Below, one piece after another: positions 49,758-56,993 of a stretch of 59,941 nt of DNA. This stretch comes from a virus. The notes below the pieces were generated by a model that searched no databases, was not told the DNA's origin, and saw only the letters and a program-made list of their open reading frames with translations. The stretch is taken from positions 1-59,941 of the IMG/VR virus record IMGVR_UViG_3300050821_003226, one strand, 5' to 3'. Every line of letters starts with the position of its first letter. The first letter of the stretch is position 1. The position numbers and the translations under genes are program-made.

Positions 49758-50122
49758 CGACCCTCCCCTGCCCGGAGTGCGGCGCGCCGCTCCAGCTCAA
49801 AGACTCGAAGTACGGCAAGTTCTATGGCTGCTCGATGTGGCGCACGACCGGCTGTAAGGGGTCGCACTCGGCGCATAAGGATACCGGCGCGCCGATGGGC
49901 TTGCCGGCGCGGGCCGCGGTAAAGGCCGCGCGCGTCCGGGCGCATCGCGCCTTCGACTCGCTCTGGACCGGCGGCGCTATGACGCGGAAGGCGGCTTACA
50001 AGTGGCTCCAAAAAGCAATGAAGCTCTCGAAGCGCGAATGCCATATCGCGGCATTCGACGAGGCGCAGTGCGAGCAGGTGATTCTCGAAGTCTCCCGTCT
50101 CCGATCCCCGAGGTCTGCATGA
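49754..50122 (+). CDS. Topoisomerase-type zinc finger protein, DUF3268-like
   Basis: 122 residues. CPECGAPLQLKDSKYGKFYG, then CSMWRTTGCKGSHSAH: a zf-C4 type finger as at the end of topoisomerases. A DUF3268-like helical part follows (LWTGGAMTRKAAYKWLQKAM). The likely role is single-stranded-DNA contact near recombination enzymes. Confidence 0.75.
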   Translation: MTTLPCPECGAPLQLKDSKYGKFYGCSMWRTTGCKGSHSAHKDTGAPMGLPARAAVKAARVRAHRAFDSLWTGGAMTRKAAYKWLQKAMKLSKRECHIAAFDEAQCEQVILEVSRLRSPRSA

Positions 50123-51969
50123 GCACGAAAACGTTCCTCTCGCTCGCTCCGAATCTTAGGCTCCCGCTCGAGTCCGTCTCGCGGACGTTCGGCATCCTCG
50201 CCGCGCGCGGCGCCGGCAAGAGCAATACGGCCGCCGTGATGGCCGAGGAAATGTTCGCCGCGAAGCTCCCGTTCGTCGTCATCGACCCAGTCGGCGCATG
50301 GTACGGCCTCCGCTCGAGTGCCGACGGGACGGGCGCGGGTTTGCCGATTCCCATCTTCGGCGGGAAGCATGGCGATCTCCCGATCGAGCGCGAGAGCGGC
50401 GAGCTCGTCGCGGATCTCGTCGTCGAGAAGCGGTTGACCTGTGTGATCGACCTCTCGCAGTTCGAGTCCGAGGGAAGCAAGAAGCGGTTCCTCCTCGCGT
50501 TCGCGAAGCGGCTCTATCAGAAGAACGAGAGCCCGCTCCACCTCTTTCTCGAGGAGGCGGACGACTACATCCCGCAGAAGCCGATGGGGAACGACGAGAA
50601 CTACCTCCTCCGGGCGTGGGAGAACATCGTTCGTCGCGGCAGGAGCCGCGGCCTCGGGATGACGATGATCACGCAGCGGAGCGCGGCGATCAACAAGATG
50701 GTCTTGACGCAGGTCGAGACGCTCTTCGCGATGCGCACGACGGGCCCGCAGGATATAGCGGCAATCGAGGCGTGGGTGAAATACAACCAAGCGAGCAAGG
50801 ACGTTCTCGCGACGCTCTCCTCGCTCGGCGACGGCGAGGCGTGGGTCTGGTCGCCGCACTTCCTGAAGACGATGGCGCGCTTCCAGATCCGGCGGCGGGC
50901 GACGTTCGACTCGGGCGCGACGCCGACGAACGTTCGCGCGGCGGATACGCGGCCGCCGGCGACGCTGGCCGACGTCGACCTCGAGGCGCTGCGTACGAAG
51001 ATGGCCGCGACGATCGAGAAGGCGAAGACGGAGGATCCGGCGCTACTCCGGCGCGAGATCGCGGAACTCCGGAAGAAGGTCGCCTCGCTCGCGGCGCCAC
51101 CGAAGGGACTAATCGCGCCGGCCGAGCTCGAGGCGATCCGCGTCGCGGAATACGCCGGCGGTCGAAAGCGGGAGCGCGACGATATCCTCCGCGATCTCGC
51201 GAAGATCAAGAAGCATTTCGACGCCCTTACGGAGTCGTTCGCGCGGATGGGGCCGATCATCGACCAGGCCTTCGGGCGGCCGGAGATCGCGGTCTCGGTA
51301 GATCTCGCGCGCCCGGGCGGCGATCGGAGCTTCGCGGTCGTCGCGGCGCGCCGCGGCGGAAAGGTCGAGATCCTCGATCGAATCGAGATCCATCGCGGAA
51401 ACGTCGATTCTGTAAACCATCGCGAAGCAGGACTACGTTCGGTTTCCAAATCTGCGGCTGGTTTACAGGAAGGCGGGAAAATCGCGGGCGTAGAACAGCG
51501 GATCCTTGATACGCTCGCCGGCCTGGCCGACCTCGGCATCGATCGCCCGGACAAAGCGACGACCGCGGCGCTCGTCGGCTACCATCCGAACGCGAAGAGC
51601 TTCGCGAACGCGATCGGCGCGTTGCGCTCGGCCGGCCGGATCGCCTATCCGACCGCGGGCGCGATCGCGCTCACGGACGAAGGCCGGGCGATCGCCTCGA
51701 GTAACCTTGCGATCGGATCGGTCGCGGAGCTCCATCGGGTTTGGTTCGACAAGCTCGGCGCCGTCGCGCAACGGATCCTCGCGCCACTCCTCGACGCGTA
51801 TCCGGAGAGCGTCGAGACGGCCGCGATCGCGAAGGCCGCCGGGTATCACCCGAACGCGAAATCGTTCGCGAATATGAAGGGCCGTCTGCGTACGCTCGGG
51901 CTTGTCGACTATCCGGGGCCCGGGCAGATGGTAGCGACTGCGGTCCTCTTTCCGGAGGGCTTGCGGTGA
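50119..51969 (+). CDS. HerA-type ATPase with duplicated winged helices
   Basis: 616 residues. Walker A AARGAGKSN (28-36), IDPVGAWYGL, Walker B LHLFLEEADDY (140-150), and arginine motif region RRGRSRGLGMTMITQRSAAI. This is the HerA/FtsK-like DUF87 pattern. After ~310 comes a coiled part, then SVDLARPGGDRSFAVVAARR, which looks like an RNase-H-like strand pair. Two tandem winged-helix copies share YHPNAKSFAN at ~489 and ~576. HerA motors translocate DNA and work with nucleases. Confidence 0.8.
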   Translation: MSTKTFLSLAPNLRLPLESVSRTFGILAARGAGKSNTAAVMAEEMFAAKLPFVVIDPVGAWYGLRSSADGTGAGLPIPIFGGKHGDLPIERESGELVADLVVEKRLTCVIDLSQFESEGSKKRFLLAFAKRLYQKNESPLHLFLEEADDYIPQKPMGNDENYLLRAWENIVRRGRSRGLGMTMITQRSAAINKMVLTQVETLFAMRTTGPQDIAAIEAWVKYNQASKDVLATLSSLGDGEAWVWSPHFLKTMARFQIRRRATFDSGATPTNVRAADTRPPATLADVDLEALRTKMAATIEKAKTEDPALLRREIAELRKKVASLAAPPKGLIAPAELEAIRVAEYAGGRKRERDDILRDLAKIKKHFDALTESFARMGPIIDQAFGRPEIAVSVDLARPGGDRSFAVVAARRGGKVEILDRIEIHRGNVDSVNHREAGLRSVSKSAAGLQEGGKIAGVEQRILDTLAGLADLGIDRPDKATTAALVGYHPNAKSFANAIGALRSAGRIAYPTAGAIALTDEGRAIASSNLAIGSVAELHRVWFDKLGAVAQRILAPLLDAYPESVETAAIAKAAGYHPNAKSFANMKGRLRTLGLVDYPGPGQMVATAVLFPEGLR

Positions 51970-52505
51970 ACGACGAAGAGAAAATGGCCGCGTACATCCG
52001 CGAGGCGAACGCGGCGCGCGAGCGCGAGCGCGAGTATCAGCGGATCAAGAAGCAGGCGAAGACGTTCAAGCTCCCGCTACCGCGGCGCGAGATCTCGCAG
52101 AGCGATTCCGAGCGGCCGACGTTCCTCGCCGCGTGCGCCGTCGCCGGCGTACCGGAGCCGGTCTCGGAATGGCAGTTCGCGCGGCCGGCGCGCGCGTGGG
52201 CCTTCGACTACGCGTGGCCGGAGGTTCGGCTCGCGCTCGAGGTCCAGGGCGGGATCTTCAGCTTCGGGCGGCATACGACGGGCGAGGGGTTCGGCCGCGA
52301 TATGGAGAAGTGGAACGCCGCGGTCGCCCTCGGCTGGTTCGTGATTTTCTGTATCCCGGGCGAGAAGAACAAGGTCGCGCTGACGCCGAAGCGGCGCGAG
52401 ATCTCGTGGCAGATCCCGGCGCTGATGAACCTCGACACCGCGCGCATGGTCCGGCGCGTCTTCGACGAGCACGCTAAACTACGATTCAGGGAGGCGACGC
52501 CATGA
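51966..52505 (+). CDS. PD-(D/E)XK/Vsr-like nuclease
   Basis: 179 residues, GTG in the HerA stop. WAFDYAWPEVRLALEVQGGI: Asp81 and Glu92-x-Gln94 fit the D...ExQ/K core. His103 and Glu107 (FGRHTTGEGF) and ALGWFVIFC complete the fold. Related phage proteins are Vsr-like or resolvase-like nucleases. Adjacent to the HerA ATPase, it can act with it as a motor-nuclease pair. Confidence 0.72.
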   Translation: MNDEEKMAAYIREANAAREREREYQRIKKQAKTFKLPLPRREISQSDSERPTFLAACAVAGVPEPVSEWQFARPARAWAFDYAWPEVRLALEVQGGIFSFGRHTTGEGFGRDMEKWNAAVALGWFVIFCIPGEKNKVALTPKRREISWQIPALMNLDTARMVRRVFDEHAKLRFREATP

Positions 52506-53182
52506 GTGGAGGAAGTTGGAACTACGCCTATCGCGCCGTCGAGGAAATGTCCGAGAGTCTCTCGAGGTCCGACGTCGCTGAACGCCGGGCCTTCGGCGCG
52601 CTGCTCGCGAAGGTCGGTAAGGCGATGTATGCGATCGAATGGGTCGACTCCTGCGACTGGAAGCGCGGAGATGAGATGGATCCGATCCGTACCGCACTTG
52701 GTGATCATGCGGCGGCGCTAGTGCTCGACGCTGCGGCCACGACGCTGAGTGAGTATATCGCCCGCGCCCGTGCAACGCTCGCGAAGTATACGCCGCCGGC
52801 CGCGCCGACCAGCATGACCATTATGGATTCCGTTGCGACCGACACCGCGAAGGAGATCGCCGAGATCGCGCGCCGGCGCGTCGAGCTGATTATGACGAAC
52901 CGCGAGAAACTCTGCGAAGCGTTCATTGCCGAGACGGGACTCAAGCCAAGCGAATGCGAGCTCGTCGAAGATACGAGCGATCCCTACCGGACGGTGTTGT
53001 CGATCAGGCCGCGGACGCCGCGTACCATCGCGATCGAAGAGGTACAGATCAGCGATCGCGAAGCTCTCGCGGAAGATATACAACGACTCGTTGAAGGTCC
53101 GATGCGTCCGCCGAGCCGTTACGATATCGCGGACGGCTTGCTCGCGCTCGGCTACCGGAAGGTCGTCGAGGTCGTCCAGTGA
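52502..53182 (+). CDS. MSGGSWNY-family phage protein
   Basis: 226 residues. The N-terminal 90 residues match a recurrent phage family: MSGGSWNYAYRAVEEM, FGALLAKVGKAMYAIEWVDS, CDWKRGDEMDPIRTAL. The rest is a separate helical domain. Unknown function. Confidence 0.65.
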   Translation: MSGGSWNYAYRAVEEMSESLSRSDVAERRAFGALLAKVGKAMYAIEWVDSCDWKRGDEMDPIRTALGDHAAALVLDAAATTLSEYIARARATLAKYTPPAAPTSMTIMDSVATDTAKEIAEIARRRVELIMTNREKLCEAFIAETGLKPSECELVEDTSDPYRTVLSIRPRTPRTIAIEEVQISDREALAEDIQRLVEGPMRPPSRYDIADGLLALGYRKVVEVVQ

Positions 53183-53316
53183 AGCCGCGAGTAGAATGGG
53201 TTGCCGAAATGGCCGAGCCGGTTCGCGCGCAGGAGCTCATTCCGCCGTCGCCGGCGACGGACGCGTCGACGATCGCCGCGCTCACGGCGCCGCGCTGCCA
53301 CTGGTCCGAGCGGTAG
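53179..53316 (+). CDS. Small protein, possibly amber-interrupted
   Basis: GTG 53179 in the upstream stop. 45 residues, ending PRCHWSER at a TAG (53314-53316). After that TAG the same frame stays open to 53421 and codes WARSLGPQADTLFNERVVAL then VVLVLAELLSALYL, a convincing membrane segment. The full protein would be about 80 residues. So the TAG may be a nonsense mutation or a readthrough codon. Confidence 0.45.
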   Translation: MKPRVEWVAEMAEPVRAQELIPPSPATDASTIAALTAPRCHWSER

Positions 53317-53421
53317 TGGGCGCGCTCGCTCGGCCCGCAGGCGGATACGCTTTTCAACGAGCGGGTCGTCGCGCTCGTCGTACTGGTCCTCGCGGAACTC
53401 CTCTCCGCACTCTATCTCTAG
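53317..53421 (+). other. Open frame after TAG with a membrane segment
   Basis: In frame with the gene from 53179. It has no start codon of its own, and it codes a charged segment then a hydrophobic one before a TAG. It is the likely C-terminus of that protein. Confidence 0.4.
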
Positions 53422-53436
53422 CCCCGAGGTTCTCCG

Positions 53437-53601
53437 ATGCTCGCCTCCGACGGTCCCCGATTCCGTACGCCGAAGAACGCGCTGATCGCCTTCCTCGTCC
53501 TCGCGCTCGTCGTCCCGTTCTATTTCCTGCTTTGGGTCGATCGCGCCGCCACGCAGTGCCCGGTATTTAATACGCCGCCATCGACGAAGGGCAAGCCATG
53601 A
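53437..53601 (+). CDS. Small one-TM protein, 54 aa
   Basis: ATG 53437 with CCGAGG upstream. MLASDGPRFRTPKNALIAFL, then VLALVVPFYFLLWV: one membrane segment. C-terminus Pro/Lys. The stop overlaps the next start. Unknown role. Confidence 0.5.
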   Translation: MLASDGPRFRTPKNALIAFLVLALVVPFYFLLWVDRAATQCPVFNTPPSTKGKP

Positions 53602-53759
53602 AGCCGTCGATCGACGAGCTCGTCGCGCACGCGAATACGATCGCGACGACCGCGGGACGTGACGCGCTCGCGCTGATCGTCGACGTCCGCGATCCGCGGC
53701 CGGCCGGCGCGGTGAACGCGCTCTGGCGCTTCCTCGTCGCTCGAGGCGCCGCGAAATGA
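53598..53759 (+). CDS. Hypothetical protein, 53 aa
   Basis: ATG 53598 in the upstream stop. MKPSIDELVAHANTIATTAG, then ALALIVDVRD and a basic C-terminal helix. No recognised family; coupling at both ends supports that it is real. Confidence 0.45.
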   Translation: MKPSIDELVAHANTIATTAGRDALALIVDVRDPRPAGAVNALWRFLVARGAAK

Positions 53760-54037
53760 CGCAAGCCCCGGAAGTGAACTTCGTCGTCTCGCTCGCCGGC
53801 GGCATCATCGGGATGACGATCGCGAACGTCGCGCACGGCTTCGGCCGGGCATGGCTCCGCGATCGCCGCTCCGGGAAGCTCGAGCGCATGGTCGCGGCCG
53901 AGCTCCTCTCGAGAGGACTGAGGATCCGCGCGATGCAGATGCAAACCGTTGGCGACGTCGTCCCGCCGCGCCCGACGCCCGCGGCTGCGAAGGCGGTCGC
54001 TGATCAAATCGAAATCACTATGCGTCAGGAGGACTAG
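53756..54037 (+). CDS. Hypothetical protein with hydrophobic N-terminus, 93 aa
   Basis: ATGA overlap. The segment FVVSLAGGIIGMTIANVAHG may be membrane-inserted, then RAWLRDRRSGKLERMVAAEL is basic. The end is a helix. Function unknown. Confidence 0.5.
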   Translation: MTQAPEVNFVVSLAGGIIGMTIANVAHGFGRAWLRDRRSGKLERMVAAELLSRGLRIRAMQMQTVGDVVPPRPTPAAAKAVADQIEITMRQED

Positions 54038-54041
54038 CCCG

Positions 54042-54299
54042 ATGCCGCGCGAAGTCGAATACATCGAAGTCCCCGCGGGCACGCCGCCGGCGGAATGCAT
54101 GGGTGCGCGCCGCGGCGGATCGTGTACGGCCGTCATCTTCTGGATCGAGCGCGCCAGTCGCAACAAGAAGACGCCGGACCGCATCGTCCGGATCCCCGTC
54201 GACTGCGACGCCGACGACCAGTGTTACGCGCCGACCGCGAACGAAGCCGGGCTCGGGATCTCGCATTACACGACCTGCCCGGACGCCGGAAAGTTCTAG
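54042..54299 (+). CDS. Hypothetical protein, 85 aa
   Basis: Four Cys are spread over the protein (ECMGARRGGSCTAVIFWIER, VDCDADDQCYAPT, TTCPDAG). IVRIPVDCDADDQ suggests a small beta domain. Possible zinc-binding protein. Confidence 0.5.
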   Translation: MPREVEYIEVPAGTPPAECMGARRGGSCTAVIFWIERASRNKKTPDRIVRIPVDCDADDQCYAPTANEAGLGISHYTTCPDAGKF

Positions 54300-54349
54300 C
54301 CGTTTCTCACCCGTCCCACCGTCCCTCACCTCTCGGAGCTCGAAACCGT

Positions 54350-54988
54350 ATGCCGTCGTACAACATTAAGACCACCGCGGAGCAGCGCGAGATCATCGAC
54401 GTCGCGCTGAAGAACCAGAAGAAGCTCGCGCAGGACGCCTACTCGCTGCTCAAGCGCCTCGGAAAGTCCGAAGCGCCGGCGACGGAAGCGCAGGGCGCGG
54501 TCGAGTATCTCATGGACACGTTCAAGGCCATGAATATCGGCGAGCGCGACGCGAAGGACTGGGAGATCAACCAGCAGGGGGCCGAGCAGCTCCGCGCCGC
54601 GTTGGTGAACTTCTCCCGGCAGGCCGCGAAGCAGAACGAGAGTGCGCACCAGTTCACTCTGATGACGGATCTCTCGAAGAAGACGAAAGCCGTACAGGAC
54701 GTATTCGACCAGGTCAGCGAGCAGTTGAACTTCGGCCTCATGCCGATCGGCGCCGCGGTCGAGGAGATGAACGCGAAGCCGCCGCGCACCGACGAGGATG
54801 GCGAGGACGGTGATCTCGCGAAGGACGATGGCGTTCAGCCGGCGCCGCACCGCGGACGGCGCTCGAGCGCGGGGAGCGATCCGCTCGTTCTCGCCGACGG
54901 TGGCGCGAAGTCGCGCGTCGCACGGCCACCCCGAACGGCCGGCGCAAAGACGATGGCGATGATGGGGCGAGGCCGCCGCAAGAAGTAG
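54350..54988 (+). CDS. Hypothetical protein, 212 aa
   Basis: ATG 54350 with CGGAG upstream. Helical first 150 residues (EQREIIDVALKNQKKLAQDA, MDTFKAMNIGERDAKDWEIN). From 150 on it is disordered and rich in Gly/Arg/Ala, ending MMGRGRRKK. It precedes the GTAAC-repeat region. Possibly a DNA-associated protein. Confidence 0.5.
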   Translation: MPSYNIKTTAEQREIIDVALKNQKKLAQDAYSLLKRLGKSEAPATEAQGAVEYLMDTFKAMNIGERDAKDWEINQQGAEQLRAALVNFSRQAAKQNESAHQFTLMTDLSKKTKAVQDVFDQVSEQLNFGLMPIGAAVEEMNAKPPRTDEDGEDGDLAKDDGVQPAPHRGRRSSAGSDPLVLADGGAKSRVARPPRTAGAKTMAMMGRGRRKK

Positions 54989-55009
54989 TCGGACAACACT
55001 TTGCGCGAT

Positions 55010-55134
55010 GTAACGCCACCCGTAACGCCATCACTGTTACAAGTAACGCTCTGTATGTAGGTGTGTCTGTAGGTGGAGTTGTAGTGGTAGTTCCTCCTAC
55101 TGGCGCGAGTAACTACGGAGCGTTACCGTAACGG
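55010..55134. repeat. GTAAC repeat region, candidate origin/operator
   Basis: Seven GTAAC or GTTAC half-sites in 125 bases. Direct copies: GTAACGCC (55010-55017, 55022-55029), GTAACGCT (55043-55050), GTAAC (55109-55113), GTAACGG (55128-55134). Inverted copies: GTTAC (55036-55040) and GCGTTAC (55120-55126). Two palindromes result: GTTACaaGTAAC (55036-55047) and CGTTACcGTAACG (55121-55133). A GT-rich stretch lies between. It is just before the replication initiator gene, as iterons or an operator would be. Confidence 0.55.
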
Positions 55135-55175
55135 CCCCTTATCGTTCGCCACCATCCGATCTGAGGAACGCCCGA

Positions 55176-55913
55176 TTGTATTCCAAGCTCTTTTCGTCGA
55201 TTCTCGATTCCTCGATCTGGCTCGAGGACGATTCCACGCGTATTGTCTGGCTCACCTTTCTCGCGGCGAAAGACGGCGAAGGGTTCGCGCGCTTTGCGGC
55301 GATCGAAAATCTGGCGCGGCGCGCGAACGTCTCCATCGAGAAGGCGACGCATGCGGTCGAAGTGCTCGAAGCGCCGGACGTGAACAGCAGTAGCCAGGCG
55401 CACGACGGGCGGCGGATTGAACGCGTACCCGGCGGGTGGATGGTCCTCAATGCGAAGATTTACGACGACATGGTTCGCCGGGACGACGAGCGCGCCGCCA
55501 CGCGCGAGCGGGTCCGGATCCACCGCGACCGGAAGCGTCAGGGGGTGGATCCGTCGGCGCCGGAGATCGCGGCGGATTGCGTCGAGGTGGTCGACGATGC
55601 GTTCGAGCGCGCCTGGACGCTTTACCCAAGCCGCGGCGACCACGGCAATCCAAAATCGACGGCGCTGAAAGCGTGGCGGGCGCGCCTGCGCTCGGGCGTG
55701 AAGCCCGAGGAGCTCTTGAACGGCGTGATGCGCTACGCCGCCTTTGTGCGCGCCAAGGGGAACGAAGGCACGGAGTTCGTGAAACAAGCCTCGACGTTCT
55801 TTGGGCCCTCGAAGTTTTGGCTCGAACCATGGAATCCGCCGACGCCCCGCAATGGGAGTTCGCGCGAGGCGCGGAATGACGCGGAGATCGAGGCCTTCGC
55901 CCGTGGCGAGTGA
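55176..55913 (+). CDS. Replication initiator (phage replisome organizer)
   Basis: 245 residues, TTG start with TGAGGAA upstream. N-terminal winged domain: YSKLFSSILDSSIWLEDDST, RIVWLTFLAAKDGEG, NLARRANVSIEKATHAVEVL, GGWMVLNAKIYDDM. A basic linker (RERVRIHRDRKRQG), then a DnaD-like C-terminal part. It would bind the repeats upstream and recruit host helicase. It is the only replication-initiation protein seen. Confidence 0.75.
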   Translation: MYSKLFSSILDSSIWLEDDSTRIVWLTFLAAKDGEGFARFAAIENLARRANVSIEKATHAVEVLEAPDVNSSSQAHDGRRIERVPGGWMVLNAKIYDDMVRRDDERAATRERVRIHRDRKRQGVDPSAPEIAADCVEVVDDAFERAWTLYPSRGDHGNPKSTALKAWRARLRSGVKPEELLNGVMRYAAFVRAKGNEGTEFVKQASTFFGPSKFWLEPWNPPTPRNGSSREARNDAEIEAFARGE

Positions 55914-56457
55914 AGGGGCGATCTCGACGATGATGAAGCTCTTCTCGCAAAACTTTGCGGGCACCGTCACGAAGGAGCGGTGTCGGCTCTTTCATGCGGC
56001 GCTGCTCGAGGCGACGGACGAACAGGTTATGGCTGCCACCAAGCGGATCCTCGCCGAACATCGCGGCGAGTTCTTGCCGCCGGTGGCGTTGGTGCGCGAC
56101 GCGATCGGTCTGAACGACCGCGGCAGCGCGATCGACCTTGAGAAGACGCTGCGCGCGATCTCGCATCTCGGCGAGACGCATCCGAACTCCGGCCGCTGGC
56201 GGGCGCCATCGACGAATCGCGTCGAAATGGTCCTCGGATCCGCGATTGCCGAAGCCTACGGCGAAGCCGGCGGCCCTTTGCTCTTCTCGGACAACCAGAC
56301 GACGCGGGAGATTGCGGAACGGGAGTTCGTCCGGGGACTCTCCCGCGCGGTCGTGCGGCGCGGGTCGGACGCGATCGCCCTCCCGAAGTCGGCGCCGGTC
56401 GCGGCGCAGGCCGGCCGGATCACGGTTCCCTTTCTCCCCGGCACCATGCACCCATGA
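55903..56457 (+). CDS. Putative helicase-loader-like protein
   Basis: GTG 55903 overlaps the initiator stop; ATG 55876 and ATG 55930 are in-frame options. MMKLFSQNFAGTVTKERCRL, FHAALLEATDEQVMAATKRI, LGETHPNSGRWRAPSTN, VLGSAIAEAYGEAGGPLLFS. It matches small phage proteins found right after replisome organizers, likely loader-type partners; the biochemistry is inferred. There is no AAA+ Walker motif, so it is unlike DnaC. Confidence 0.55.
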   Translation: MASEGAISTMMKLFSQNFAGTVTKERCRLFHAALLEATDEQVMAATKRILAEHRGEFLPPVALVRDAIGLNDRGSAIDLEKTLRAISHLGETHPNSGRWRAPSTNRVEMVLGSAIAEAYGEAGGPLLFSDNQTTREIAEREFVRGLSRAVVRRGSDAIALPKSAPVAAQAGRITVPFLPGTMHP

Positions 56458-56765
56458 CCGACGACGAACTGAAACGCCACGCGGCCGCGACCGTGGCCGC
56501 CATCTTCGGCGAGCTCTCCTGCTCCGTCGTCGACGCGACGATCCCGGAAACCGAAGTACTGGCTGTGACCTGCTCGCTGCGCGAGTGGATCGTGTTCAAT
56601 GCGTTCACCGCGACCTTGTTCAAGGCGCTGGCGAAAGCGCAGGCTGACGTTGGCGTGAACGATCCGCTCTTTACGCGCGCACGGGCCGCGATGGCGAAGA
56701 TCGAAGCGCAGGTCGATCGGATGAATCGCGTGATTGCCGAGCAAACGAAGGCCCGGCCCGCATGA
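56454..56765 (+). CDS. Hypothetical protein, 103 aa
   Basis: ATGA overlap. Helical: DELKRHAAATVAAIFGELSC, WIVFNAFTATLFKALAKAQA, MAKIEAQVDRMNRVIAEQTK. No known family. It belongs to the replication operon. Confidence 0.5.
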   Translation: MTDDELKRHAAATVAAIFGELSCSVVDATIPETEVLAVTCSLREWIVFNAFTATLFKALAKAQADVGVNDPLFTRARAAMAKIEAQVDRMNRVIAEQTKARPA

Positions 56766-56950
56766 TCGACGCCGCGCAGGTCGAGCGCGATCGCGCCGAG
56801 GCCGAACGCTGCAAATACCAGCGCGGCACGCAGGGCGTCTGGGCGCGGCGCTGGCTCGCGCTCTACGACTGGACGCACGCCGCCGATCGCACGGCCGAGC
56901 TGCTCGGCGTCCGCGCGCCGGCGCCGCGATCGGAGATCACACAGAGTTGA
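56762..56950 (+). CDS. Hypothetical protein, 62 aa
   Basis: ATGA overlap. A charged helix (QVERDRAEAERCKYQ) and a second helix with Trp (GVWARRWLALYDWTHAADRT). Small and unknown. Confidence 0.5.
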   Translation: MIDAAQVERDRAEAERCKYQRGTQGVWARRWLALYDWTHAADRTAELLGVRAPAPRSEITQS

Positions 56951-56993
56951 CGTGTCCCGAAGTACCCTCCCCAATAGATAGGAGATCGACCCG

